Assembly: GCF_037038585.1 (NCBI RefSeq)
Contig: NC_092524.1
Span: forward strand, 47,329,001 to 47,393,000
Direction: 5' to 3'
From: Patagioenas fasciata
Lineage: Eukaryota; Chordata; Aves; Columbiformes; Columbidae
Length of the DNA: 64,000 nucleotides
Below the pieces are notes generated by a model. The model did not search any database and was not told where the DNA came from. It worked only from the letters and a program-made list of their open reading frames with translations. The translations under genes were made by a program, and so were the position numbers. Positions 12,101-25,353 of this stretch are shown piece by piece (the stretch's first letter is position 1; every line of letters begins with the position of its first letter).

Positions 12101-15100
12101 TGATTGTGTCCAGAATGTAGATGCTGCTGTAGTCTTTGTCCTCCCTTATGCCCCCAAAGATGTAGATACGCTTGGTGTCTGGGTCGTAGGTAGCTGTGTG
12201 ACCATACAAGCATGATGGAGTGGCATTTTGTAGCTGGAAACCAACTGGAAGCCAGAAATCACTGTCTGTGGGAGCAACACCAGACAGATGGTGTGGGAGT
12301 TCAAAGATGCTCTCAATTTCTCCAGATTTAAAGAATATATCATAAAAATCTTTACTCAAGATTTTATGCTCATTTCATCTCCTCCTCTCTTCTGATTCAG
12401 TGATAGAGGAGACTCATACAGAAATGTTTCTATGTAAGGAATGAAGGAGAACACTAACTAGGTAGAAGATGATCAGTGAGATGCAGAAAGCTGCTGCAAG
12501 GCACTGGAATTGTATCTCACACTTCTCCACCAGTCATCACACACAGACTGCAAACCACGCTGTTGCTTTTACCCCTTGAAACTCACCCAGCTCTTCCCAG
12601 AATTTATACTTTAGCTCCTGGAGGGCTCTCACATACAACCCCACAGCCTCTCATGGCACCCTATGCTGTCAGCTCAGCTTTGTGCAGCACCAGCAGATGC
12701 CCAAGGACCAGGGACACAAGTGAAGAATGGGGTAGGAGCAGAAACATTAAAAAGGCAGCAGCAAATTAAAACAATGTCTGACGGGTAGAAAGGGATGTAT
12801 GTTCCAGCTGGCTGACTTGCAGTAAAGACAAACCCACCCAGTGTCTGCTGTAGCACGAGACATTCACACTAGCAAATGCTTGGTCAGAAATTATTCCAGA
12901 AAGGGACACCATTGCTCCATAAGCATGGACTATCATTAGAGGTTCTTTGTCCCCTTTCCCTTGGCTGACCTATTCCCTTTACCAAGGCATGGCACAAGTG
13001 GCCTGACAGGCACAGCACAGCACAGCGCAGGCAGCATGAAGAGATTGCAGGATCCATGGCAGATGCCCTCCCAGCACATTGGGAAATTGCCTGGAGTGAC
13101 ATCACCACCAGCCACTACCCAGAATTGAGCATGCTAGGAGGTGCAACACCTTTGCTGACCCCTCCTCATGCACAGACCCCTGAGGACCCTCTCCCATACG
13201 CATGAGTTGTCCTCAAACCCCAGTCCCTGTTGTCTTCAGTAGCCCTAAAGTTCCCACCGATTTCCAGCTTCCAGAGTACATCCTTGCAAGGCTGCTGATT
13301 GACACCTTCTCCACCGATCAGAACAGCTGTCCCCAGATCACTGAGGCACATGGTGTGGCACCACCGTGGGCTGGGACTGCCTGGGGAGAGGAGAGCACAG
13401 GGCTGTGAGCACAGTCAGATGAGACACTCCCAGCTCCCTTCCCTGCTGGCGAGAACAGGCAGCTCAGGACTCAGCAGGGAGAAATGGGAAGGAAAGGCCC
13501 TGGGTCCCTTCCCTCTGGGGTGGAAAGAGGCACTGCTCCCTGGGGAAGATTTTCTCTCAGCTTTGGGGAATAATTGCTGTACATGAGAGACATTGCTCAC
13601 AGAGGAAGGCAGCAAAGAGACAGGCTGGATGCAGGACACATATAGGCTGTCACTACAGAGATGGGCAGGTGGGGCAGGCTTGGATCCTCCCCATTGATTA
13701 CCCATCCCCAGAAGGCTTATCCCAGTTGTACCATCCCACTACCTTAACTCCTTGTGAGGGAGGGCTACCCAGTGAGAGCTTGTTGGTGCCTAAGATATAA
13801 CAACCAGAGGTCTGGAGCTGCTTCCAGAGATATTCCTCCTACTATGCAGTTCCTTCTCATTTCCCCTCCCAGGACAGTTGGCTGAGCAAGCTAAAAAGTA
13901 CTTTTTCATCAAAGTCTATTCCATACCTTACCCTTTGCCTCAAAGGGCTGCACCCAGAGGTGCGCCTGATATTCAGAGGGACTACAGAAGCACATTGGAG
14001 AGCCCAACAGTACTGGAAGCACCTGTTCTGAGGGCAATTGCATGGAGAGGACACAGTATATACACACAACCTACTTGTTATTCTTGATCACTGGGGAAAT
14101 AAAGGATCAAGCATGAGAGGCCTGTGACGTTAAAGGTAATGGCATCACCAAGCTGGCTGAAAAGTCAAACCAGGGTCTAGGAACCAGATCCTCACCTTGC
14201 AACTCCTCCACTGCCAGATCTGCAGAGGAAACACAGAGATAGCCCCATAAAGAAAGTACCAGCGACGTATCCTGGAAAGTGCCTGGCTCCATGGTTTAAG
14301 AACTATTTGACCTTCCTTCCTCCAAACCCCAGCACTAAGCTACCTCACTGAAACAAACAAGTTACAAGACCAAGTATCCTGAAATCAGTCTGATCAGAAG
14401 AAATGCAGGAGTTGCGTAAGAGCAGGGCATACTTCCACTGCCATCATGCTGTCACTACTGCATTTTACCCTTCTGATGGATGCTCATTTCCCTACTTCTC
14501 CCATGACCTACAGCAGAGGCAACTTTATGACACAGCTACATTTGCCTTTGTGAGAAGCAAGTGAAGTCACTTCACATGGAGACCACTGAGCTATTGTCAA
14601 ACATTTACACAAGAGCTTGGTCACACCCTGGAGCTGACTTGGAATTCACAGTCCAGAAAGCTAAAGATTTTGTTTCCAAATCCCCTGGCAGCTACCTTCT
14701 CACTACTGAGACATCAGTCCAATTATACATACATTCACTTTTGTATTCTCTATCCTTTAATAATAACCGTTTAATAATAACTTCATCTTCTATGGACCAT
14801 GTGGTATGCCGTTAATAGGGGAACAAACAGACTAACAGGGAGGTTACAGAACATCACAGTAGGTAACCTTCTTGTGCCTTTATAACAAGGCTAACAATAC
14901 TTGCCTTCATTTATAAAGCACTTTTAATCATATGAAAAAATAGTCACATCATGTTATGGTACAGAGTGTTGACACTAAGCGCACCCCATGTTCGATTTCT
15001 GACCTTTCCCAACGGACAAAAATGTATCAAGCAGTTTATCCAGGAAGGAGCACTTCTTGGTACTTCGCAAGCCAAGACAGACAAGCTCATCTTGCCTTGG

Positions 15101-17634
15101 AGGTACACAGAGAAATGGACTGGGAAGTTGTTGTCAAGCAGCACTGACAGGTTGCTCAGATAAGACCTATAAAATAAATCTGGAAGCTGCCAGAGTTACC
15201 TTCTTCATCAAGATCTCTCTCAGACGCAGTGGGTTCAAATAAAATTTTTCTGGGCTTCTTGGGTTGGACAGGACTCTTCCTCCAGGCCTCATCGAGTTCC
15301 ACGGTGGCAGATGGTGACTTCAGGGCACAGGGTACCACCAGGGTCCTCAATGGTGTGCGCACATCCTTCCTCCCAGGCCTGGAAGCTCTAGCAGTCACCT
15401 CTGAGCTCTGACTCTTAACCTGTGAAAAAGTCCCCGTCTAATCAGCTCTGAAAAGAGACCTGAGGCTACTGGGAGTTGTCTATTGCTGGACCAGAGATTA
15501 GTTTCACATCGTGACTGTTTTCAGGCTTGTCTTCCCTTTGAGTCCTAAGGGCCAGCACACCATCGGTATCAGCCACCAAACACACACTGAGCAATGCAGC
15601 TACCTGCTGCCGTGTGGCCAGCCAGTGGTCCGCTTTCAGACTGCTGGCTGCAATGGGCACAGCCAGCACGAAGCAGCTGGAAAGGCAGAAAGGCCATCTC
15701 TGCTAGGAGTAACCAGGTTGATTGATCATGCCACCAAGGGCTGTTAAATTCAACCCTTCCAAAGGTATTTTAATGGAGAGCACCACCTTCTTTAGAACAA
15801 GTGAATTTTCGGCTCCAGAACTTGCTTAGCCAGGTCTCCACTAAGAGAGCAGCAGCAAGCACTTCTGCTAGGCATCAATTGAGCAGATACAAGTGAGGGA
15901 GAAGATACTAAGGAGAGGGTAAAATCATGAGCAGAAGGCTCCAGAATACACATACCACAGTAGGATCCGCCAGGTCCTGACCCAGGGGCACATCATCTGC
16001 TGGGAGCACTGGTGACTGGGTGGTCTCTGGGGTGAGGAAGGGGTGGGCAGGTGTACTGCTGGAGACACCTCGGAGAAGCTGTGGCAGAAACAACAACAGT
16101 GGGAATAAAAGAACACACAAAGTGTACTGGTCTCCATCCATGGAGGGTGAGCAAAAAAGATGTCTTGCAAGGGACAGATTCCCTGCAAGGGAATAGCCCA
16201 GCTTTCATCTCCAGCACCAACAGAACAAAGAAAGAAAAGCAAAGCCAGGCACTGGGAGGTACAAAATCCAGGGGCTTTAGCACAAGGTAAAACATCAAGT
16301 ACTACAGACCCAGGAGAGAGTGGAACTGGAAGTGAACCACACTCTTCTGCCTGTCTCCTGTGATACATGAGGTGTTTTGGCAAAACTGTCTTTAGGGGTA
16401 GGCCTGGAGCATCACAGAGGGTTTAGGCTCAGCACAGGTGTGCAATAGCAGATTCATGTGAGGCAGCTCTGCCTCGAAACAGCACAGAGAAGATGAGAGA
16501 GGAAGTTCTGTCGCTCAGAAGTAACAAGCTTTGGGACCCAGGGCAGGAAGAGAGTAGTAAATCAGTTCTTTTACCTGTCCACTGACAGTCAGGACAAGCT
16601 TCACAAAGTTGCCTTCGTCCATCTCTTTCAACGAGGCCAGGAAGATATCTGTTCTCCAGTCACCTTCCCACACCAGAGACCTGTGCAGGTGACAACAGAT
16701 TTTCAGCCCACAAGTGACACTGACCAGGGAAAAATTCCTGCTCCCACACTAGCTGGTAACATCCCAAAGCTGAAAAAGATCCAGCCCTTGTAACAGCCAA
16801 AAGGAAGCTGAAAGCATCACTACAGAGAAACACCATAGCAGAGGACAAGCAGATCCAAGCAGCTTTGGGAGGACATCAGCAGAACCAAGCAGCACCACAG
16901 AGCAGAAAGCTTTCCCAAGACACCCCTCCTGACACCCTGGCAGCACCAGCTCCCACCATGACCTGCGACTGGGCTCCAGTGTGCCGAGCCGCTGTGGCGC
17001 GATGCCCGGGGACACCAGCATGTCCACTGCAATGCTTGTGTCCGGAGAGTAACAGCTCCAGTCTCCCAGCCCGAACACCACCAGCTGCTTTGGCAACGGC
17101 AGGGGCAGCCAAACCTGGAAGCCCATCTTGCTGGCCTGGCTGTGCAGGGAGGGAAGAAAAACAACAGAAAATAGAGATAATAATCACGGAGTAAAATGGT
17201 AGGTTCATAAAATACAAGAAAATGCTTGAAAACACGTTTACACCATGGGCAAACAAAAGGAGAAGGTTTGTGTCATTTAAAGAAAGGATTGCACAGGGGA
17301 GTGACGAGTAAGCAGTATCCTGGGAAAGCAGCTGGTGCAGCACAGCCGTGCGGACTGGGGCAGCTCCGCAGAGGGGAGGCAAAGCCAAACGTGCGGGTCG
17401 CCGCCGCCCCGGGGGAGCCCACCCAAGAACAGGGAGACCCGGGCCGGCCCCACCGCTCCCTCGCCTCCCCCGGGGCAGCTGCTGCAGCGGCGGAACTGCC
17501 ACAGGCAGGGCCAGTCCGCACCTGCCGAGCCGCCGCGGCGGCTCCTGCAGCGCCCACAGCACATAGAAGGCGAGGCCGCTCTCCCGGGCGCTGTCCCCCG
17601 GCCTGGTCCGGCCACAGCAACAGGCGGGCAGCAT
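9188..17634 (-). CDS. Six-blade kelch-repeat protein, RABEPK-like, 12 coding exons; not a gene I can name
   Basis: Coding exons, 5' to 3': 17522-17634, 16963-17139, 16575-16680, 15956-16078, 15200-15419, 13258-13380, 12078-12265, 11111-11310, 10699-10790, 10334-10388, 9548-9645, 9188-9402. All phases agree over 1710 nt, predicting 569 aa. The first ~245 residues have no domain I recognise; they hold WLPLPLPKQLVVFGLGDW and a basic, Ser/Pro-rich linker around RPGRKDVRTPLRT. The rest is a six-blade kelch propeller whose blades carry the core GG doublets (VLIGGEG, IYIFGGI, LFVFGGT, LLFFGGR, VLISGGC, LLVFGGS) and Trp or hydrophobic positions after them. The last blade is preceded by an acidic insertion (DVDKENKEEH), as in RABEPK (Rab9 effector with kelch motifs), the closest family by eye. 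A scaffold or trafficking role is only inferred. The exon 2 donor (GTCATG) is weak. Human has no gene I know between GSTZ1 and TMED8. Existence: confident; identity: unsure. Confidence 0.85.
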
Positions 17635-17870
17635 GGCGGAGACTGCTCCGTGGGCCGCCGGCTGCCGTCATTAAGGCGCCGTGCAGCAGCTGGGGGCGGG
17701 CGCCCACCGCCCCCGGGCCCTGCGGCGGCAGCCGGCGGACCCGCCCTTTCCGCACCGGTTCGGCCGGCGGTAGGACTGTCCGGGAGCGCAGGGGCAGCCC
17801 GGGCAGCAGGGCGGGGTGCGGGAGGGCGAGACCGGCAGCTCTGGGCTGACCCTCGCTTGCGCAGCAAATC
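17330..17870. promoter_or_regulatory. CpG island at the 5' end of the kelch gene
   Basis: Dense CG dinucleotides and high GC mark this stretch off from the AT-rich flanks. It covers the predicted first coding exon (17522-17634) and about 235 bp upstream of its ATG. This is typical of a housekeeping-type promoter. The minus-strand ATG at 17634 is followed by a good donor after residue 37. Confidence 0.7.
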
Positions 17871-19210
17871 AGTCATTGCTAGAGCCCAGCTGCACACCCC
17901 TGTCCGGGCAGGGATGCTTTGTTTGCCGACTCCTAAATGATGGTGCCTGTACACGTTGATTGTAGCTCTCATAAAAAGGAGCAGGTGTGAAACTTGCTTA
18001 TATTTCCCGCAGTCAGGGCTACAACCAAGAGAAGGCAGGATGGTGGCAGAGCCCCCTTAAAGAGTAATTGAATCTGGGTATGGGTTACTACAGAGGCTCG
18101 ACTGCATTTCCAATACCACCTGTAAAACAATTAATAGCTCTGCTAAACTCAAAACTGCTGTTGATAACCAAACACCACTAAAAGCAATCACAGGGCTTCA
18201 GCAGCACAAGAGCGACATTCTCCACGTGCAGCTGAAACAGAAGAGTCACTTCCCAGGCAGGGCTGACAAAGCCTGCTGTGACACCTTCACCGAGCAGCTC
18301 GTGATCTGAGCATTTCTGCTACAGCCCAACCACAAAAATTACAGAAAGGGTGGGAAAGAACTAACGTTGTGAAATTTCATATCACTTCCCTGCTTCCCCA
18401 GCTACTAGCTTAGTTTTCTTCTTGGCCATATGCCTGAGACAAGCACAAGGACGGGGATTTGTAACGAGTGCATGGTTGTCAACTCACTGTAGCCCTGTGT
18501 ATCTTCAGTTTTCTTAAAATGAAACATCTTTAACTTCTTAGATTCATCTGTCCCTTTGATGACTTCCTTTATGATTGCTCCTGCCCACCAATTATTTTAT
18601 AAAAGTGCTCCAAGGAAACACAGGGCTAGAACAGAGACAAAGGAACTTCTGCAGCACTTGTCCTATTGAGCTGCATAACGAGACAAGTGAGGAAGGATGG
18701 CTTGGGCTGCAGGTATCATTCCTCTTTTTGACCAGCAGGTGCTTCCTTCCAGCTATGTAAATAGTCTTCATAGTAAGATAAAGTTGATGGGCAAGCAGCT
18801 ATGAGGAGCTATGAAGGGCAAACCCTTCTCTAGATAATTTAATCAGTACCTGGTAACAGAAGAGATGTTTTTAATCCTTCAGCTTTAAAGCTGAAGTAAC
18901 GGAATAGCTAACAATAGGGTATCTCTGCAAACGGAGGTGAAAAAGACCAATACAAAGCATTGGGGGATAAAACATACACACTCTACCCACATCCATAATA
19001 TGACCTTGGCTACTTGGTTGTTTCTCTCCAGTTCTTCAGGCATTTAGTATAATCTCAAGCGTTACAGAGAATTCAAACAATTTAAAAAATATATCCCAGC
19101 AAGTCATTTTAACAGACAGAATACTTTGTGGCTGGAACCAACAGACCATTTTCCTATCCATTTGCAACCAGAATGTCCAGTACACCGCAAAGTACATTTT
19201 GAGTATTTGT
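17871..19210. other. Intergenic stretch upstream of the kelch gene
   Basis: No exon or classified repeat was recognised between the kelch CpG island and the likely end of the TMED8 3' UTR, apart from the 45-bp tandem pair listed separately. Confidence 0.5.
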
Positions 19211-19301
19211 CTCTTCTTTGCCCATAAAACTAAGTTAAATTGTATCTTTGTTTTGCCTCTTCATTGCTCATGAAACTAAGTTTAATTGTATTCTTGTTTT
19301 G
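19211..19301. repeat. Diverged tandem duplication, two 45-bp units
   Basis: Units 19211-19255 and 19257-19301 share most bases (both begin CTCTTC, contain AAACTAAGTT and end CTTGTTTTG or TTTGTTTTG). It is an old local duplication, one base apart, in intergenic DNA. Confidence 0.75.
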
Positions 19302-19388
19302 TTGGAAAGTCTGTAGTTCAGTTTCTCATATCAAGACACTCAACTTGCTTTAAACAGAAGACAAAGTTCTTGGTTGCATAGTGAAAAG

Positions 19389-19394
19389 TTTATT
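19389..19394 (-). terminator. Candidate TMED8 polyadenylation signal (AATAAA)
   Basis: Minus-strand AATAAA about 6 kb beyond the TMED8 stop, just before the sequence turns into ordinary intergenic DNA. Human TMED8 is known for a long 3' UTR, so this distal site is a reasonable end. It is an inference from position. Confidence 0.35.
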
Positions 19395-22300
19395 TAAAGG
19401 GAATATGTTTCAATATACTATTACAAATCAACCACAACACATCGAATATAAACAATACAAACCAAGCATAGAACGAATGCAAGCACACTATAAATATAGT
19501 CTTCATATGTGCCCTTCAGCAAGAGGTTCAGTGCTGCATTTTGTTAAAATATCCTCTCCTACGTTTAAAACTCATATATTGGGAGGACATGAAAAGCAAA
19601 TGGTTGGCGCTGAGAAATCAATTTTGAAGTCACGGGACATCAAAAATATTCACATCACATAGATAAGGCTGACAGACAACCACAACCATTCACAAGAATA
19701 TGGGTCTGAAAAAGGTATGGCCAGCTACAAGGTGCCCCCCATTGAAAGACTACACGAGCAGCTTGGAGCAGTGAGTTGAGAGCAAATTGCTTCCCTGTGA
19801 GGGGAGCAGATTGTCACCAGCGCATCCTGGGGGCTGCATGGAGACCATCTCCAGCAACTTATAATTTCCAAATGCAGCTCCTAAACTTCATGGTCATTAC
19901 TTGGCAAAGCCTCCTAAGCTCTGTGCTCAACAGTTGCCATCCAGCTTCTTTCCCAAGGAACTTGACTTGCCAGTCCAGATGGGCTTAAACCAGATAACCC
20001 TCACTCATGGATCGCAAAATTCTTCCTCTCTCCCTGCCTGATAAAGGGTACATTTCTCATGATGAAGCTTCTGGGAAAACAACTTGCAAAATCCAGAACA
20101 GAATGCAGAAAAGCCAAGGGGAGTCAGACCCATCATCCACACAGCCTGATGTTGCATCTTCAGCTGCAACAGCACAGGTGTTTCAGAATAATTTGCCAGA
20201 GACTCTCTGGAGGCAAACATGGAATAACCCCACAGAAAATTTTCCTCCTAGCAAGATACATTTGAACTCTGAAGTTTTATGTACCTTCTAAAACTTTATT
20301 TTGCTGATATTTACTGCAAATCAACTTATTTAGATAAATGACTTAGCACTTTGAAAGAAGCCAGGAGTTTAGCAGGAGTCACAGTCTAATTAGTCAATGT
20401 ATTTAACACGATGAGTTTCCCATTTTTCATTCTGCCAGTTGAGATGTTCTGCTACATCTGCATGACATTGTCACATCCAATATTTTCCCAGACATGAGAA
20501 AAGGATAAACAGTCTTTTCTTTCACACTTGTAGATTAAAAAAAAAAAAACACAACAGCTTTGTTGCTTTGGTCTCTTACCTAGCCTCAACATACATAAGC
20601 AAACACCCCTCACAGCATTGGATTCAGACACTCTTTTTAGAGAAAATGATGAATAGCCACAAGGAATGCCCTTCTGTGTCTGTCTAGTGTTCCTCTGGTC
20701 CTCAGGTTTAGTATCAGCATATCAAAAGGAGTAGTCCTCTCATGTTCCTCGATATCTGACAGCAGTGTATGATTTTAAAAGGCAAAGATTTTATAGCGCA
20801 AAGAAACTCAAACACCGTTCTACTATTCATCTTACAGCAACAAGGCAGTCTAAAGAACAGCTTAAATCTCCAGGAACAGCCTAGATGGGCTCTCCTTGCC
20901 TGACCTTAGGAAGTGCCTCCCCTCTACCCAAATGGGCAGAGAAACAAGGAGAAGAAATCCTTTGGATTAATGACATCTATGGCTCTTATTTCAGACATGC
21001 TTCTTGTTCCTAAGGCACCTCGTGATAAATCCTATGCAAAGTGGCTTCGGTAAGGGTAGTGAGACAAGAAGGAAGGGTATAAGTAGTGGGGATAAAAGTA
21101 AACTTGTTTAGGGATTCATTCTCTACCCTAATTCCCCACAAGAATAAGTAAGTCTTTCCACAACTAGATACATGACAAGGTCCGTGTCTAACCCACCTCA
21201 TCTGGTCCAGCACCACAATAATGGACCCACTGCAGGCCACACATCAAGGTTACAGGCGCACACAGTTACAAGGAGACAAGCACACAGGACAGAGCCAAAG
21301 GAAAGACATGTGGCCATCTTTTAGACTCAGCTGCACAGTGACTCAACTTCTTAGCACCTGCAGAGAACTAAGCTCTTCTATGCATCTTCATCTTAGCTGT
21401 TCAGGTACACATCTCATTACCAATAATAATCTACATAGCTATTAAGTGGGTCTCAGTTACTTTGCAACTAGCCTACATCTGACACCAATAACCTTTCAGA
21501 AACAAGAGTCCATATTACTCACCAACTCTTTGGAGGACTGTAAATTAAATCAGTACAAGTGGTCCCCGATATAAGCAATTTTAACTCTCTGTCCTCAATA
21601 AAACACATTGATTTTGAACTCCTGCTGCTACATTACACTCAAAGGGGAAAAAAAAGAGAAAGCAATGGAAAGCTTATGACCTTCTTTGACATGAAAAAAA
21701 TGTCCAGATTGTTATATTATAAATAAACAATAATACAAACTAATTTTTATACAAGTCCTGCACTATGGGACTGTCTTATATCTCTGACTGAACATGTAAA
21801 TCTTCTTTCTAGATCTAAATTATATTCAAAATAAAAAATTCTAAAAGTGCTTTCATAAAAGCAAACCCAAAATGCAAAAGAAGCTTCTCCCTTGATTTAG
21901 CTTTTTTAATGTCTAGACACAGTTTATAGGGAAAATAAACACACTTAAAAAACCTATCTAAAATCCTCCTTCCACAGAAACAAAGAAGGAATTTTCCTTT
22001 CTCAATAATTAATTTCCCTCTCTGATGTGCAACTGGCTTTTTAATTTATTTTTCTTTCTAAGACCCAAGGTCTAGTTCCAAAGGCCTCCAATTAAAGTAA
22101 AAAGGGGCAGGATTTGATAGAAATCCAGAAGACACACCAAACTGAAAAAAGGTTGCATGAGAAATAAGATTACTTCTTTGAGTGAACTATGGGTTTGACT
22201 TTGAATGGGAATGGCTGCTGTTAATCACTAGCAATACAGCCAAGCTATTGGATTTATCAGAAAATGAATAAAGACTATATCCTTCCAAAGAGAAGATGTC

Positions 22301-23263
22301 ACTTGGAGAATGAATGCTATCTGAATACCTGAGAAACGACATAGTCATGTAATGTGGAAATTTAAAAAACAACACAAACAAAAAAAAGAATAATCCTGTA
22401 CAACTCTGAAGCTTCTGTTTCCTGCAGATGAAATATTCTGTGCCTAAAACTATCCTGTGTTCATAAAAGATAGCAGATATTTCTGGGAAACTTATGCAGT
22501 GAAATAACACACCCTGAATGCTTTCAGTTCCCTGCAATGGGCTGTCTGTGGGCACACTGCATTTGCAGACTGGGCACATACTGATGGGGATGACATACCA
22601 CACCCAGGGCTGCCGTTGGCTTAACGCAATGAGACCAGGAGACGAGCACAGTTCCAAACAAGTGACCTGCGCCTTATTAAAGGTTGGTCCACAGTTCAGA
22701 AAGCTCAAACTGAGCAACAGGATTACCACCTACAGTGCACCTTATCTTCACTAAAACCAGTAATGGCTTTAAAACTGGCACATATTATTTATGGCAGTGA
22801 GTGATCAAAACTGGTTGTGAGGCAGGCATTGTTAACTTCTTACAACATGACAAAATATATTTTGAACCTTAATATAAGCAACAGACAGACACGAGGGGGA
22901 AGTAGCTGTGAGTTATTATAAACAAGGAGGCCACACTATAAGGGAAATAGTTTTATAGTGGAGATAACCCACCAGTCTGCAATAAGCCGTGCAACTAAGT
23001 ATCAAGAATTCTAGAATATCTAATGCATGTACAGGTCAGAATTCCCTTCATTGTAAATAAATCCTAATTAGAAAGTGGAGTGGGTGCCAAATAGTGCATC
23101 AGACATCAACCAGCAAGTGCACGCAGGGTTCTGTGGATCTCATAGCAAAGGACCAAAGGCAGCCATTGAGTGGGACAGTGCTGACATTGCGGTCAGACTG
23201 AAGGGTCTTTTCTATCTTCTTCTGTTTAGTGTCTAGGAACTCGACAGACAAAGGATTACGAGA

Positions 23264-23298
<35 letters not shown>

Positions 23299-25353
23299 AA
23301 AGCACCCTACCCAAGTTGCTCAGGTTTGTTTCAAGTGCTGTACAAAGGCCACAGGATGGTTCTTCATCTCCCCCAAGAGAAGGTAAAGGAAAGAACAGTC
23401 CTCCCCAAGCTGCTAAATGAAAGATCATCATCTGACAGATATCAAGCTCTACTGTTCTGTCTCCCTGCAAGGTTATCCTGTGGTTGCCCTGCTTGAATAA
23501 GGCAGCTTTGCAGTTTCCCCCCTGCCCAGATGCACACACACTCTCTCTGTCTTTTGAGAAAGTTTTCTCCCCATCTCAGGGCCCAATACAGCAACAATTC
23601 TGCTCCTTACCCTGACCAACTCTGCTCCCTGCCTGCTCACCCAGAAAGCCACTGTGCTCCAACCAGCATTCTTCCATTTCCATTTCTCCTGCTCCCACCT
23701 TGGGCTGCTCTACTGTACACTGACTGCTCTCTCTTACTGTTTTGACCTAGTAAGTGCTCTGGGGCAGTGAATAAGTAAGGAGAGACAGTTAAAAGAAGAG
23801 CGTGAATAGGGAGCAAATTGCACAGCATTACAATATAGCCTTAATAGGAAATAATGTTGCCCTCCTACAAGAATGAAATCTTTGGCTTTAACTACCCAAA
23901 ATAATTTTGTCCATTATTCTCTCTCAATACAAGGAATGGACCAAATAGACGTGCTTTACCCTGGGGGATTTAAAAATAAAACTCAGACCTCTACTAGAAT
24001 CACCATGCAAACAGCCATTTTGTGTCTCTGCAAAGAGGTATCAAAATGTAAATACAGCAGTATTCTTAGAAAAGAGAATGATTTCAAGTTAAAAGTATTA
24101 AAATAGACAACAGTTACAGATAAACAAGATTTAAAATTCATCTCTGAAGGATTAACTTAATCCTTGTTCAGCTCTGCCAGTACTTAAGCAGAAGGTGACC
24201 ACTAATGCCATCGCTAGCCACCACAACATGCCAAGGAACTCCATCCTTTACCATGTGGTCAGGGTTAGCAATGGCCTTGCTGATTCTGGTTCACAGAAAG
24301 GATTGGTTAAATCCCACACCTTTTGAGTTTCTGAGTAGAAATGTTCTTTTCTAACAATACCTTTGCAACAGTAATAGCAGCTGACAAGCTACACATCTCT
24401 GGGGAGCCTTTTCCGTGCTACATATGGTATTATCCAGCTGGCAGCAATACCAGTGAGCGAACATGCTGCTACTAAGAAACATTTCCTGTATATTTATTGG
24501 TTGTACTCCAACCTTTGTGTATTTTTTCAGCACAGCAGTAAGTAATTTATTCTGCTTCACATCTGGATCACAGAAAAAAATAAAACTTTTGGTAGTCACT
24601 GAAGTTTTAATCATCTACATATCCCTGCAGTCAACAGGTATAACATCCAATTCTTAATCTGTAGGAGAACCTCCTTATGGGCTTCTAGGTGAGCACCCTC
24701 CCCCCACCCCCAGTTCAGACATGCTGCGACAGCCATTTGGGGTCTGCCTGCTGTACCGTGGTCCAGGCACTGCAGCACGGGCTGGCACTGGCTGGCTGCA
24801 CCCTCAGCCACACGAGTGCAGGAAGCACTGGCTGCTGGGTACACGTAGTGATGCTGGGTGACGAGATTAGCAGTCACTAGGTGACAAGCCAGCTGTGCTT
24901 TTGGCTCATTGCAGCTGACAGCTGCCCTCTAGTGATGCAGATACAGCAGGAGAGTTGGAAAAGGTATGCACAAAACAGTAACAGATCAAGAACCTTTTAA
25001 CTTCATTTCGTACCAGCACAACAGATCAAAGCCACGACCACCTGAACCCAGCTTCTGGGCATTTACTGGCCGTGACATGAAGGCCCAGCCTGTTGCCTGC
25101 ACAGAGCAGACCTCCCAAAGTTTTACAGAAAGAGCAGCTGCCTGTGGACAACCAGGCAGTCACAACTACTTTTCTCCCCTGGGACAGCAGGAAGAAGGGT
25201 GTGGAGAGAAACCAGTTAGTGTCTGAAGAGAAGCTGGCAGAATTGTGACTTGGTTCTGTCACACAGCAGTGCCCATCAGGTGGTACCAGGGCTGGGTGGC
25301 AGCCTGCTACACCCACCGTTACCTGCCTGCCATCCCTGCCCCTTCCCATTTCT
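19395..25353 (-). other. Probable long TMED8 3' UTR
   Basis: About 6 kb directly downstream of the TMED8 stop hold no other gene or classified transposon, are AT-rich and end near a canonical signal. Several internal minus-strand AATAAA-like hexamers (for example near 22036) would allow shorter forms. The assignment rests on context and on the long UTR known for the gene in other vertebrates. Confidence 0.4.
23265..23296. repeat. Homopolymer A tract, 32 bp
   Basis: Uninterrupted run of A on the + strand (T on the TMED8 sense strand). No retroposed gene or SINE body was recognised on its 5' side, so it is listed as a simple repeat. Confidence 0.9.

Noticed and set aside
17226-17972. Several 150-250 aa frames on both strands around 17.3-17.9 kb
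   Set aside because: Arg/Ala/Pro/Gly-rich translations of a CpG island; only the 37-codon kelch first exon fits splice phase.
23229-23420. Lysine-run frame over the A32 tract
   Set aside because: An artefact of the homopolymer; no processed pseudogene body precedes it.
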